NCBI RefSeq assembly: GCF_028751545.1
Contig: NZ_CP071867.1
Coordinates: forward strand, 682,001-746,000
Direction of reading: 5' to 3'
DNA: 64,000 nucleotides
Source of the DNA: Gilliamella sp. B3022
Lineage (GTDB): Bacteria; Pseudomonadota; Gammaproteobacteria; Enterobacterales; Orbaceae
Part shown: positions 35,132-44,237 of the stretch, piece by piece
How positions within the stretch are numbered: position 1 is the stretch's first letter
How the letters are laid out: the number at the start of each line of letters is the position of its first letter
Notes under the pieces: model-generated
Told to the model about the DNA's origin: nothing
The model's input: the letters and a program-made list of their open reading frames with translations, nothing else
Databases searched by the model: none
Translations under genes and position numbers: made by a program

Positions 35132-36517
35132 TCATGATGAGATTGCGTTTTTATTATAGTAATACGAAGCTAAAATAATGATAATTAAAACAACTTCTGA
35201 TAATAAAATAAAATGCCCCGACTCACCAAACCACACACCAACAATGATCACAATATTAACAATGATTGAAATTGCTGCTAACCATGGAAATAATGGTGAT
35301 TTAAATTTAATCATCTCTTTAGGGTATTTACCACTATTCACCCCTTTACGAAATTGATACTGACACCAAGCGATAATAATCCACGCAAAACAACCTACTT
35401 GTCCAGTACCTGCAACCAAATAGAGATAAAGCTTTTCCGCGGCAATATATTTAGAAAATAATGAAACTAGAGCAATAATTGCAATAAATAAGATGCCTTT
35501 AGTAGGAACGCCCCGTTTATTGACTTCTGAAAAATATTTAGGCGCTAAATTATCCTGTGCCATAGACCATAACATACGCGAACTGGCATAAATAGCTGAG
35601 TTAGCCGCAGATATCGCAGCACAAAAAATAACGAACAACATCATATAAGAAGCAAAAGTGATACCGACTTTGTTAAATACCCACACAAAGGGACTAATTT
35701 CATCATGCACAGTTCCATAAGGGTAAACTAATGCTAAAATTGCAATAGCTAATACATAAAACAGAATAATTCTAAATGCTACACCTGTAATAATCTTGGG
35801 TAATACTGACTGAGGTGACTCAGCTTCACCAGCGGCACTACCAATTAGCTCAACACCTTGAAATGAATAAGTCACAATGGTCATGCATACAAAAATCGAT
35901 AAAAAACCATTTGGAAACCAGCCTTGTTCTGTTTTAAAAGTAGGTAATATGTGAGTTTGAGTATATTGCTGATAAAGAAGATAAATACCAACACCGATAA
36001 AAGCAATAATTGCCAACACTTTAATGGTTGAAAACCAATATTCACTTTCACCAAAAGCACGGACAGAAGTTAAATGAACTGAGGTAATAACAATTAAAAT
36101 CAATAAGCTAAAAAGATAAATAGGAACAGCAGGAAAAAATTGGTGAGCAATCATAGAAGCGGCAGTTAAATCTGCTGCCATAGACAGAACCCAACTAAGC
36201 CAGTATAACCAACCAATAGTATAACTCCAAATCGGATTTGGAATAAACATTAGTGCATAATGCTGAAAAGAACCCGCATGCGGGAATGCACAAGAAAGCT
36301 CACCTAAACATAACATTGTTGCTAACATTATGCTACCAGCCATTAAATAAGCAATAATAGTTCCTAATGGCCCTACCGTAGTTAATGGCGCAGCGATACC
36401 AATAAATAAACCGGTACCAATCGATCCCCCTAATGAAATCATTAGCAGATGACGATTTTTAAGATTCTTTTTTAAATTACTGAAATTTTGGCTTTGTTGT
36501 GATACTGATGTTGCCAT
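35132..36517 (-). CDS. APC-family amino acid permease (AAT subfamily)
   Basis: A 461-residue, 12-segment inner-membrane amino-acid permease of the amino-acid-transporter group that includes LysP, GabP and RocE. The start region LKNRHLLMISLGGSIGTGLFIG and the GAGSF-like FPHAGSFQHYA motif are diagnostic. The FQGVELIGSAAGEAESP motif (about 211-227) is typical of cation-symport amino-acid permeases. It is the last gene of the four-gene racemase/decarboxylase operon, 56 bp after the racemase gene. I infer that it takes up lysine or ornithine while the other permease exchanges the diamine, but the sequences do not prove which is which. Confidence 0.85.
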   Translation of the reverse strand: MATSVSQQSQNFSNLKKNLKNRHLLMISLGGSIGTGLFIGIAAPLTTVGPLGTIIAYLMAGSIMLATMLCLGELSCAFPHAGSFQHYALMFIPNPIWSYTIGWLYWLSWVLSMAADLTAASMIAHQFFPAVPIYLFSLLILIVITSVHLTSVRAFGESEYWFSTIKVLAIIAFIGVGIYLLYQQYTQTHILPTFKTEQGWFPNGFLSIFVCMTIVTYSFQGVELIGSAAGEAESPQSVLPKIITGVAFRIILFYVLAIAILALVYPYGTVHDEISPFVWVFNKVGITFASYMMLFVIFCAAISAANSAIYASSRMLWSMAQDNLAPKYFSEVNKRGVPTKGILFIAIIALVSLFSKYIAAEKLYLYLVAGTGQVGCFAWIIIAWCQYQFRKGVNSGKYPKEMIKFKSPLFPWLAAISIIVNIVIIVGVWFGESGHFILLSEVVLIIIILASYYYNKNAISS

Positions 36518-36573
36518 GTATAAACCGCCTAATCATTGATAAAAACTGCTGGTTAACCAGCAGTTAACACAAA

Positions 36574-37680
36574 TTAATAGATAAACCGTTTTTCTACACC
36601 ACTAGTTTGACAAGCCATTAGCAAGGCAGTGTAATCAAGCTCAAATCCAATCATATCACCGACTTTAAGATTTTGTGACACATCTTCGATATCGACTAAC
36701 GTATGATCACTGGTTTGACCAAGTACAGTAATATTATCATCGATTGGTACACAGCTTTCAGCCGGAACATCTTGACGTCCAAACGCAAGCAGCGCTCGTT
36801 TACGTATACCATGATCGACAAAAGTTTTACTGTTTAAAAAAGCATCAACACCTAGCTCGCCGACTGGAACGGTTGGTTTACTGTTAAGCTCGATGATTTG
36901 TGCATATAATTTATACATATCACTACAAGCTTTTTCGACAGGTTTATTGGAATGATGAAATTCATCAAGATATTTCATATCCACATACTCAATACCAAAC
37001 TCATGTAAACCACCAATCCGGATATGATTAAGACCTTCTGGCCAGATACCCTTGTCTAATAAGTGATAACTAGTACAATTACCGGCCGATAAATATTGTA
37101 TTTTAATATTGCAAGATTTTTCAACTTTACGCGCAATTTCTAAAAAGTCTACTCCATTTTTAACTGTTGGTAACACAGTACCATAACAGTTAAAATTAGT
37201 ACCTAGCCCATAAAGCTCAACACCCGGTAAAGATAAAATAAGTTTGACCGTATCAATAATTTCATCCAAATGTTCAAACCAAATACCTTCACGTAAATCA
37301 CCCATATCAATCATTAATAAAACTTGGTGAATTTTTTGTTGCTTAACGGCTTCGTCTGAAAGTGCTTGAATCACCACTTTTTCACTATTTAAGCTAATAT
37401 CTGCATATTTAACTATTTCACTAATTTCACTTAAACAAGGACTACGCAATAAGCAGGTTTTACACCCTAAAGCATCTTTAAGTTTCTTCAAATTGTAGGT
37501 TCTTGACTCAGCAATAACATCAATACCTCCATCTAGAACTGCTTTTGCTGTTTCAACACAACCATCAAACACTTTATTAACTGCCATTACTTCAATGCCG
37601 TGTTTAGCAAGCAGCTCTTTTTCAACACGTGCATTGTCTTTTAATTTTCCTAAATCAATTTCCAATACAGGTTTGTACAT
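36574..37680 (-). CDS. PLP-dependent ornithine/alanine-type racemase (Orr-like)
   Basis: A 368-residue cytosolic fold-III PLP enzyme related to ornithine racemase (Orr) and YhfX. The PLP lysine is K36 in VMAVNKVFDG. A second conserved block is YGLGTNFNCYG (about 197-207), and the phosphate-binding region is YLSAGNCTSYHLL. The C-terminal beta domain has GELGVDAFLN and VLGQTSDHTLVD. It sits between two APC permease genes and downstream of a decarboxylase resembling a D-amino-acid-specific enzyme. Conversion of L-ornithine or L-lysine to the D form is therefore the likely role. Alanine racemase proper (Alr) has a different sequence pattern. Its gaps to the flanking permease genes are 19 and 56 bp. 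Confidence 0.82.
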   Translation of the reverse strand: MYKPVLEIDLGKLKDNARVEKELLAKHGIEVMAVNKVFDGCVETAKAVLDGGIDVIAESRTYNLKKLKDALGCKTCLLRSPCLSEISEIVKYADISLNSEKVVIQALSDEAVKQQKIHQVLLMIDMGDLREGIWFEHLDEIIDTVKLILSLPGVELYGLGTNFNCYGTVLPTVKNGVDFLEIARKVEKSCNIKIQYLSAGNCTSYHLLDKGIWPEGLNHIRIGGLHEFGIEYVDMKYLDEFHHSNKPVEKACSDMYKLYAQIIELNSKPTVPVGELGVDAFLNSKTFVDHGIRKRALLAFGRQDVPAESCVPIDDNITVLGQTSDHTLVDIEDVSQNLKVGDMIGFELDYTALLMACQTSGVEKRFIY

Positions 37681-37699
37681 AAATTTACTCCTCTATCTC

Positions 37700-39112
37700 T
37701 TATTGTTGTTGCATGCGATTACGCTTTTGTGCTCTATGGTATATCCACTCCGCTAACACGATAGCAAGCACTGCACCACCAACAATTTTCGCGATATACT
37801 CAACATATCCCCCCATATCAATCTGTGCTGGTGGAATAAACACTAAGATCACCGCAAATAGTGTAGATAAGAATCCTAAACCTGGTAAAACAATCGGTAA
37901 TACTTTACCTGGGATCTTAAAGCTACGTGGTACATCTGGTTGAGTAATACGTAAACGATAGTATGCAATAAACATCACTAAATAAGGAATAAAGTAACAA
38001 ATGGTTGTTAATGCAGTTAACATCCAATATGCAGCAGCAATACTTGGCGATACAAACGTTGAGAAACAAAGTACTGTGACAATGATTGCTTGAATAACTA
38101 AAGCAAATGCTGGAGTTTGATAGACAGGATGTAAATGTCCAACACGTTCACCAAGTAAATTATCTTCTTTTGACGCCTCTTGTAACATATAGATAGGGCC
38201 AACTAACCATGAGTTAATTTGACCTAATGCACCAAAGAATAAACAAATTGCCATTACAGGTAATAACCAAGGCATATGTAACTCTTTAGCCGCTGCTTCC
38301 ATTGCTTGCATTACACCGGCAACAATATCAGTATCAACAGCAGGTAATAAGGTATTAATGGCCCAAGTACCAATCATATAGATACCAACGATAACAATTG
38401 CAGATACCGCCATCGCTTTAGGGAAGTCACGTTGTGGATCACGAGTACGACCAGCAATCATAGGGGCAACTTCAAGTCCAGCAAAAGCAAACATCATACT
38501 TGATAGAAAAACAATGGTATCCCAGCTACTTAAATCCGGAATCCAATCACTAATATGACTATAATCAGTGGCCATTGGGTGACCAGTCATTAGCCACACA
38601 ATGGCTAATAACACGATAATACCAGCAGGAATAAAGACCCCTAACCATGCACTAACACTGTTAATGATTTTAGTCCATTTCAAACCTTTGATATTCATTA
38701 ATGTTAAGATCCAAAATACTACCATGGAACCAACACCAATAAACACCTGATTTTGAGCTAGTTCAGGACTAAACATGTAGCCAATTGCAGTAAAACCAAA
38801 TTGCAACATCAGTGGGAAGAAAAGCACGCATGAGAATAAGAAACAAACAACTACTATCCAACCAACTCGTTTACCAAACGCTTCTTTTACCCAAACAAAA
38901 ATCCCACCATCTTTTGGCCAACCAGTAGAAAGTTCACCACAAACCATTGCTAAAGGAAAAAACAAACAAAATGCAGCAAGGAGCCAAAGCACCATTGCTG
39001 ACGCTCCATAAGGAGCAACATTAGGAATTTGACGTAAACTTAGTATTGCAATGACATTCATAAATACAATGTCTTTAATACCAAGTAAACTTGAATTTTT
39101 AGAATCACTCAT
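37700..39112 (-). CDS. APC-family amino acid/amine antiporter-like permease
   Basis: A 470-residue APC superfamily protein with 12 predicted membrane segments, of the group that includes GadC, AdiC-like and YjeM transporters. The start SLLGIKDIVFMNVIAILSLRQIP and the GGIFVWVKEAFGKRVGW motif (about 68-84) resemble glutamate/GABA-type antiporters. The central FAGLEVAPMIAGRTRDPQRDFPKA (about 209-232) is the conserved APC cytoplasmic loop. The C-terminus is basic and Gln-rich. It lies second in the operon, 53 bp after the decarboxylase. Its position next to a decarboxylase suggests amino-acid/amine exchange (inference). Confidence 0.83.
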   Translation of the reverse strand: MSDSKNSSLLGIKDIVFMNVIAILSLRQIPNVAPYGASAMVLWLLAAFCLFFPLAMVCGELSTGWPKDGGIFVWVKEAFGKRVGWIVVVCFLFSCVLFFPLMLQFGFTAIGYMFSPELAQNQVFIGVGSMVVFWILTLMNIKGLKWTKIINSVSAWLGVFIPAGIIVLLAIVWLMTGHPMATDYSHISDWIPDLSSWDTIVFLSSMMFAFAGLEVAPMIAGRTRDPQRDFPKAMAVSAIVIVGIYMIGTWAINTLLPAVDTDIVAGVMQAMEAAAKELHMPWLLPVMAICLFFGALGQINSWLVGPIYMLQEASKEDNLLGERVGHLHPVYQTPAFALVIQAIIVTVLCFSTFVSPSIAAAYWMLTALTTICYFIPYLVMFIAYYRLRITQPDVPRSFKIPGKVLPIVLPGLGFLSTLFAVILVFIPPAQIDMGGYVEYIAKIVGGAVLAIVLAEWIYHRAQKRNRMQQQ

Positions 39113-39165
39113 AATAACCTCACATTATAATATCTGGGACGATAAGCGCCCCAGATAACTCATGA

Positions 39166-40563
39166 TTAATACACGTCGTATCCAACCATATCCTCGTAAG
39201 TGTCCTCACGGCGAATCAATCGATCTTTACCTTTTTTATCAATCATAACAACAGCAGTACGTGGACGGTTGTTATAAACTGTTTGGCTCTCAATGGTATA
39301 AGCTCCAGCATCAAGGAATGCAATAATATCTCCAACCTGAGTATCTTTTGGTAGCAAGAACTCTTCCCCTTTTACACCAACATGGTAATAGTCACCACCA
39401 TCGCATAAAGGTCCAGCAAGTTTAATGTATTGATCATGCTCTTCGGTAATTTTTGATGCATCATAAACATAGAAGAACCAATCAAAATGCTGACTGTCAG
39501 ATAACACGCTATAGCCTGCGTCAACAAATTTCCACTCAACATGTTCTTCAATGTTTCCGTCTAAATCGTAATTAGTTTTACGTTTTTCACAAGCTACTTC
39601 TGTTAATAATACGGCAGCTGATCCTGTTACTTTACGACCTGGTTCAATACAAATCTCAACATCGGTACGCCATTTATGTACTTCTTTAATTACTGCATCA
39701 GCAAAATGTTGTGCGGTAATACCTGCGTACATATTATCCTGTAATGGATTGCCATTTTCTTCGTCATATTTATATGGAACAGGAATACCACCACCAACAT
39801 TAATTAAATCCAATTTAATACCAAGAACTTCTTCTAAACGGCGTGATTCATCAACTAATACTTTCGTTGCTTTAGCAAAAGGTTCTGCTTCTGGTACTTG
39901 ATCTCCTACGTGCATATGTAAACCACGTAAATGTACATAAGGCATTTCAAGAATACGGCGACAAGTTTCTTCCGCTTGTTCTAAATCGATACCCGATTTA
40001 GCATGATAAGCTGTCACGAGTTCCGCATGCGTCGCTGAAGGTACATTGGGTTCAACACGTACACAAACATTTGCCACTTTCTTCAAACGTCTTGAAATTT
40101 CATCAATTATATCAAGTTCAAATAAGCTATCTACGTTAATAATATAAAGCTCATTTTGGATAGCAAATTCTAAATCAACTGGTTTTTTAACCACACCATT
40201 GAAAACAATTTGACTGCCTGGAAAACCAATCTCTAAACATTTGCGCACTTCAAACATTGAGTTCGCTTCAGCATAAATACCCGCATCTTTAATTGCTTTT
40301 AGCACACCCATTACAGAACATGTTTTTGACGCATAAAAAATCTTAGTGTTTGGATGAGCTTTAAACGAATCTTTGATTTCCTGAATATTACGATCAATTT
40401 CTTTTTCAGAAAATACGTAAAAAGGTGTTGGGTATTTCTTTGCTAATTCTTCTAAATTTATGCCGTCAAAACATAATTTACCGTTTTGAGCACTGAAACG
40501 ACGATCTTTAGTTATTAGATCAGTACGTAATTTGTTATAATTTGACATAATTTTGTCGGACAT
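39166..40563 (-). CDS. Fold-III PLP decarboxylase, probable D-ornithine/D-lysine decarboxylase
   Basis: A 465-residue cytosolic enzyme of the alanine-racemase-fold decarboxylases (diaminopimelate, ornithine, arginine). The PLP lysine is K80 in IFYASKTCS. Further hallmarks are [13 protein letters not shown] (PLP phosphate loop), CIEPGRKV and the second-subunit CDGGDYY motif with the catalytic cysteine. The length and sequence context match the Salmonella STM2360-type D-ornithine/D-lysine decarboxylase rather than LysA, whose ligands and biosynthetic neighbours are absent. Products would be putrescine or cadaverine. First gene of a four-gene operon; a GGAGG site precedes the ATG and a -24/-12 promoter lies upstream. 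Confidence 0.85.
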   Translation of the reverse strand: MSDKIMSNYNKLRTDLITKDRRFSAQNGKLCFDGINLEELAKKYPTPFYVFSEKEIDRNIQEIKDSFKAHPNTKIFYASKTCSVMGVLKAIKDAGIYAEANSMFEVRKCLEIGFPGSQIVFNGVVKKPVDLEFAIQNELYIINVDSLFELDIIDEISRRLKKVANVCVRVEPNVPSATHAELVTAYHAKSGIDLEQAEETCRRILEMPYVHLRGLHMHVGDQVPEAEPFAKATKVLVDESRRLEEVLGIKLDLINVGGGIPVPYKYDEENGNPLQDNMYAGITAQHFADAVIKEVHKWRTDVEICIEPGRKVTGSAAVLLTEVACEKRKTNYDLDGNIEEHVEWKFVDAGYSVLSDSQHFDWFFYVYDASKITEEHDQYIKLAGPLCDGGDYYHVGVKGEEFLLPKDTQVGDIIAFLDAGAYTIESQTVYNNRPRTAVVMIDKKGKDRLIRREDTYEDMVGYDVY

Positions 40564-40631
40564 AAGACCTCCAGTTAATTAGTACATAAAAAGTACATAA
40601 GAAAACAAGTAAAATGGCTTCTCACTTGCAA

Positions 40632-40647
40632 TGCAATCAGCATGCCA
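40632..40647 (-). promoter_or_regulatory. Sigma-54 (-24/-12) promoter of the decarboxylase operon
   Basis: Minus-strand TGGCATGCTGATTGCA matches TGGCACGNNNNTTGCA with correct GG/GC spacing. It lies 69-84 bp upstream of the decarboxylase start. The divergent gene encodes a sigma-54 activator. Confidence 0.88.
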
Positions 40648-40730
40648 ACTTATAAATCATAAAAAATCAATTTATTATGAAAATTATTGCAAAAACAATT
40701 TTGGTCATTTTGTTTAAAACCTGTTTTTAT

Positions 40731-40746
40731 GACAAAAATTTGTCAC
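40731..40746. promoter_or_regulatory. Palindromic enhancer candidate for the sigma-54 activator
   Basis: TGACAAAAATTTGTCA is a 7+7 bp palindrome with a 2-bp centre. It lies about 118 bp upstream of the predicted decarboxylase start point and about 83 bp upstream of the activator gene. A related but imperfect TGACCAAAATTG motif occurs about 25 bp nearer the promoter. Position and dyad symmetry fit an upstream activator site. Confidence 0.62.
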
Positions 40747-40828
40747 AAAATCATTAATGGTTGAAAGGTATTAAAATTAACGTAAGCTAAACTTAGCTAA
40801 TAAGCTAAATTAAAAAGGTACTAATATC

Positions 40829-42265
40829 ATGACAATCGATCCTGAATTATTACAATCATTAGAAATATTCAAACATTTTTTTGATTTAATCCATCAGCCA
40901 ATGGCTATTATCGATAAAGAAGGTAAATATATTTATTATAATCGGGAAAGTGCAGAACTTGATGGTTACCCTATGGAGCAAGCTATTGGTAAACCCATGC
41001 TTAAAGTTTATCCTAATTTAAGAAAAGAAGATAGTACCATGTTACAAGCTTTACAACAAGGTAAGGAATATCAGGATAATTACCAAAGCTACTATAATCA
41101 TGTAGGTAAACTGGTTGATTATATGCATACAACCGTACCACTTTATAACAAGCATAAAGATATTATTGGTGCGATCGAAATAGGACGAAATTTATCAACT
41201 GTTAGGCAGCTACACGATCAAGTATTCAAACTCAATAGTAAATTATACCAAAATAAAGATCAGCCATTGCCTGAAATAGTTTTTGTATCACAAAAAATGC
41301 AAAAGGTTATTGATCAAACAAATATTTTAGGAGCAAATGATGTCCCAGTATTAATTGTCGGTGAAACTGGAACTGGTAAAGAGCTTTTTGCTCATTTGAT
41401 TCATCAAACAAGTCATCGCCGTAATAAAGCGTTTATTTCGTTAAACTGTAGTGCTTTACCTACCACATTGATAGAAAGTACCTTATTTGGAACGATGAAA
41501 GGAGCCTTTACTGGAGCCGAAAACCATCCAGGTTATTTAGAACTGGCTAATGGCGGCACACTATTTCTTGATGAACTTAATGCTATGCCACTGGATATGC
41601 AAAGCAAATTACTGAGATTTTTACAAGAAAAGACTTACTGGCCATTAGGGGGCAATAAAGAGCTACACGCCGATGTTAGAATTGTTGCCGCCATGAATGA
41701 ATCACCAGCAGAGTTGTTAAAAACAGGGAAAATGCGAAGTGACCTATTTTATCGATTAAATGTCGGATTAATTAAACTTCCAGCCCTTCGTGAAAGAAAA
41801 GAAGATATTCCTGTATTGGCGCGATACTTTATTGATAAACATAAAGCGGATGTAAATGTTGTGATAACAGGCATTAGTGAGCACGCATTACAACAACTCA
41901 TGTCGGCACCTTGGCCGGGAAATGTGAGGATGCTGGAAAATGCAATCGTACGAAGTATAGTCTTACAAAATGAACCGGGAGAATTGCAACAAATTATCCT
42001 TGATGATGAACTGTTTGACATTCATAGCCCTTACCCACAAGATCAATTCGAAACGAAATTTGAAAAACAAAGTACGAGCATGACCGCTGGCAACATTAAC
42101 TTAACTGTACAAGTTGAAAATTATGAAAAACAACTTATTATTGATGCTTTAAATCAAACCAACGGCAAAATTATTGCTGCCGCAAAATTATTAAATATTT
42201 CACGGACGACATTACAATATAAAGTAAAAAAATATCATATTCAAATGGGGGTAATAGGTAACTAA
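40829..42265 (+). CDS. PAS-domain sigma-54-dependent transcriptional activator
   Basis: A 478-residue bacterial enhancer-binding protein. A PAS sensor (about 10-120, including YIYYNRESAELDGYP) precedes an AAA+ domain (about 150-385) with Walker A GETGTGKE at 178-185, the sigma-54 loop GAFTGA at 225-230 and Walker B GGTLFLDE at 242-249. The C-terminus is a Fis-like helix-turn-helix (GKIIAAAKLLNISRTTLQYKVKKY). There is no receiver domain, so it senses a ligand or redox state through PAS rather than phosphorylation. It is divergent from the decarboxylase operon and should activate the -24/-12 promoter between them. The arrangement resembles the Salmonella STM2361-STM2360 pair. Confidence 0.9.
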   Translation: MTIDPELLQSLEIFKHFFDLIHQPMAIIDKEGKYIYYNRESAELDGYPMEQAIGKPMLKVYPNLRKEDSTMLQALQQGKEYQDNYQSYYNHVGKLVDYMHTTVPLYNKHKDIIGAIEIGRNLSTVRQLHDQVFKLNSKLYQNKDQPLPEIVFVSQKMQKVIDQTNILGANDVPVLIVGETGTGKELFAHLIHQTSHRRNKAFISLNCSALPTTLIESTLFGTMKGAFTGAENHPGYLELANGGTLFLDELNAMPLDMQSKLLRFLQEKTYWPLGGNKELHADVRIVAAMNESPAELLKTGKMRSDLFYRLNVGLIKLPALRERKEDIPVLARYFIDKHKADVNVVITGISEHALQQLMSAPWPGNVRMLENAIVRSIVLQNEPGELQQIILDDELFDIHSPYPQDQFETKFEKQSTSMTAGNINLTVQVENYEKQLIIDALNQTNGKIIAAAKLLNISRTTLQYKVKKYHIQMGVIGN

Positions 42266-42271
42266 TCCCTC

Positions 42272-43453
42272 TTAACAAAAGGCTTGTGCGCAGGCAAATG
42301 CACTGCTCCAGGCCCATTGAAAATTATAACCACCGAGCCAACCAGCTACATCCACAACTTCACCAATAAAATAGAGATTTGGATGCGATTTAACTGCCAT
42401 CGTTTTTGAAGATAAAGCATCGGTACTTACTCCGCCTAACGTCACCTCAGCCGTTCGGTATCCTTCAGTACCATTTGGTGTTATATGCCAGTGTGTCAAT
42501 GTATTATATAGATCTTGTTGCTGCTTAGGATTAAGTTGTTTAACAGTTGTGTCGATTATCAAATTCAATTGTATCAGTACTTCAATCAACCTTTTCGGTA
42601 AAATCTGTGCTAAGCAATTTTTTATAGTTTGATTACGATTTTGTTCAAGTAACGGTTTAAAAGTTGATTCGAATAACCTATCTGGTAATAAGTTAATCAT
42701 GATTGACTCTCCTGCTTGCCAATAACTCGAAATTTGTAAAATCGCTGGTCCTGACAATCCACGATGGGTGAATAATAAATTCTCTTTAAAACAGATTCGT
42801 TCATTAGATACTTCAACTGGAACAGCCATTCCTGATAAAGTAGATAAAACTTCTAACAAAGGTCTATGTAACGTAAATGGCACTAGCCCCGCTTTTACTG
42901 GTACAACAGGAATCGAAAATTTTTCAGCTATTTTATATCCGATCGAGGTCATGCCTAGTGCTGGCATCGACTGTCCACCGGTTGCAATAATTAGTTTATC
43001 AGTATCAACAAAGCCTTGAGAAGTAGATAACTTAAATCCTTGCTGTTCAGCCTCCACATCTTCAAGTTGTGTTTTTAACATAAACTTAACTTGCCCTTTC
43101 TGGCACTCTTGAATAAGCATATCAACAATATCTTGAGCTGAATTATCACAAAATAACTGACCATGATCTTTTTCATGATAGGCAATATGATATTGATTAA
43201 CGAGTTGGATAAAATCCCATTGGGAAAATCGTTTTAATGCAGATTTACAAAAGTGGCGGTTTTGCGAAATATAATGTTTTGCCTCAACATCGAGATTAGT
43301 AAAATTACATTTACCGCCACCAGACATTAATATTTTACGTCCTAATTTTTTACCATTATCAATGACTGTTACATCAAAGCCTTTTTGACCAAGTAATCCC
43401 GCACAAAAAAGCCCAGCAGCACCAGCACCGACAATTGTTATTTTGGTTTGCAT
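42272..43453 (-). CDS. HI0933/BaiN-family FAD-dependent oxidoreductase
   Basis: A 393-residue flavoprotein of the HI0933/YhiN/BaiN family. The dinucleotide-binding motif GAGAAGLFCAGLLG opens the protein, followed by GKKLGRKILMSGGGKCNFTN, which is a family signature. Further blocks are IATGGQSMPALGMTSIGYKIAE and the C-terminal EVVDVAGWLGGYNFQWAWSSA that closes the FAD site. I start it at the ATG at 43451-43453; a longer upstream frame adds 18 non-family residues. BaiN members have been linked to bile-acid dehydroxylation, but most are of unknown function. Convergent with the sigma-54 activator, with only 6 bp between stops. Confidence 0.9.
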   Translation of the reverse strand: MQTKITIVGAGAAGLFCAGLLGQKGFDVTVIDNGKKLGRKILMSGGGKCNFTNLDVEAKHYISQNRHFCKSALKRFSQWDFIQLVNQYHIAYHEKDHGQLFCDNSAQDIVDMLIQECQKGQVKFMLKTQLEDVEAEQQGFKLSTSQGFVDTDKLIIATGGQSMPALGMTSIGYKIAEKFSIPVVPVKAGLVPFTLHRPLLEVLSTLSGMAVPVEVSNERICFKENLLFTHRGLSGPAILQISSYWQAGESIMINLLPDRLFESTFKPLLEQNRNQTIKNCLAQILPKRLIEVLIQLNLIIDTTVKQLNPKQQQDLYNTLTHWHITPNGTEGYRTAEVTLGGVSTDALSSKTMAVKSHPNLYFIGEVVDVAGWLGGYNFQWAWSSAFACAQAFC

Positions 43454-43636
43454 AACTAATATGTCCAAAAGAAAAGGTGCTAGATTATAACAGTATACAA
43501 TTGCCACTTATAGTCGTCATTTTATACTTGATTAAATGCATTAGCTGAAACTTATTTAAAACACCAATATAATGGTCTACAATCGTAAAAGACTAGTATT
43601 TTCATTAGCTATGTAATCGATACTTAACAAGGTTAG

Positions 43637-43762
43637 GATATTGTTAAATGCTTGGGGGTGTTCTACCAAGTCACAAATCCAATCACACTAAAAACTGAGT
43701 GTAATTTTTGTAAAAAATATTTAGGAGTCTATCCCTCTTGGGATTTGAATTATGCTCATTAA
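43637..43762 (+). pseudogene. Possible remnant of an unidentified small zinc-ribbon-like protein gene
   Basis: Forty-one sense codons end at TAA 43760-43762 and include CNFCKKYLGVYPSWDLNYAH. The same frame continues past the stop with readable residues (PERNSYQCLGGLGK). The CxxC spacing suggests a metal-binding knuckle. There is no good start codon and the frame is closed by a TAG at 43634-43636 upstream. Could be chance. Confidence 0.25.
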
Positions 43763-43840
43763 CCTGAAAGGAATAGCTATCAGTGTTTAGGTGGCTTAGG
43801 TAAGATTTTAATTAAGTCATTCCGATACCTAATGCTAAAG

Positions 43841-43887
43841 CATTAATTTTCTGTATATCCTTGTACCAAGATCTCAGAAAATTAATG
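43841..43887. repeat. 13-bp perfect inverted repeat in the gene-poor spacer
   Basis: Arms CATTAATTTTCTG (43841-43853) and CAGAAAATTAATG (43875-43887) are separated by 21 nt. No flanking gene uses it as an evident terminator, and no transposase gene is near. Confidence 0.5.
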
Positions 43888-44237
43888 TTATTCTAGGTGT
43901 AATCTGCCTACTTTGGAGCAGTGCTATGAATAATTCCTTGCTCGCAGGAAATCAATTCATTATGTTTAATGTCAGTAATTCACAACTACGACTTAATAGA
44001 TTAATTTAAATCCATGCAAAAGGATTTTTTGTATAAAAAATAGGCAATCTTGACGTGTTATGCTTCCTTGCTGATAATGTTTTATTAGAGCAGCAAATCT
44101 TCATACCTTTCCCTATTTAATCACTCAAATGTTGGCGGAGTATTAATTTCATGAAGAAAATACAAGTCTAAATAAAAGCGTCACTTTCGCCAGAAAATCA
44201 ATAAGATGGAACTATCAAATTTTTTGCATAATCGTTT

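Larger units (their letters stand above)
43454..44237. other. 784-bp spacer with possible gene remnants
   Basis: No intact gene. On the plus strand, 43637-43762 encodes a protein-like fragment with C-x2-C and another stretch follows in frame beyond the stop (a QCLGGLGK-like run). A further open frame ends at a TAA near 44007-44009. A perfect 13-bp inverted repeat (CATTAATTTTCTG at 43841-43853 and its complement at 43875-43887) lies between them. The whole looks like eroded coding DNA, but I could not identify the parent. Confidence 0.4.

Noticed and set aside
41749-42021. Minus-strand open frame inside the sigma-54 activator
   Set aside because: It overlaps a well-supported coding region in another frame and encodes no domain.
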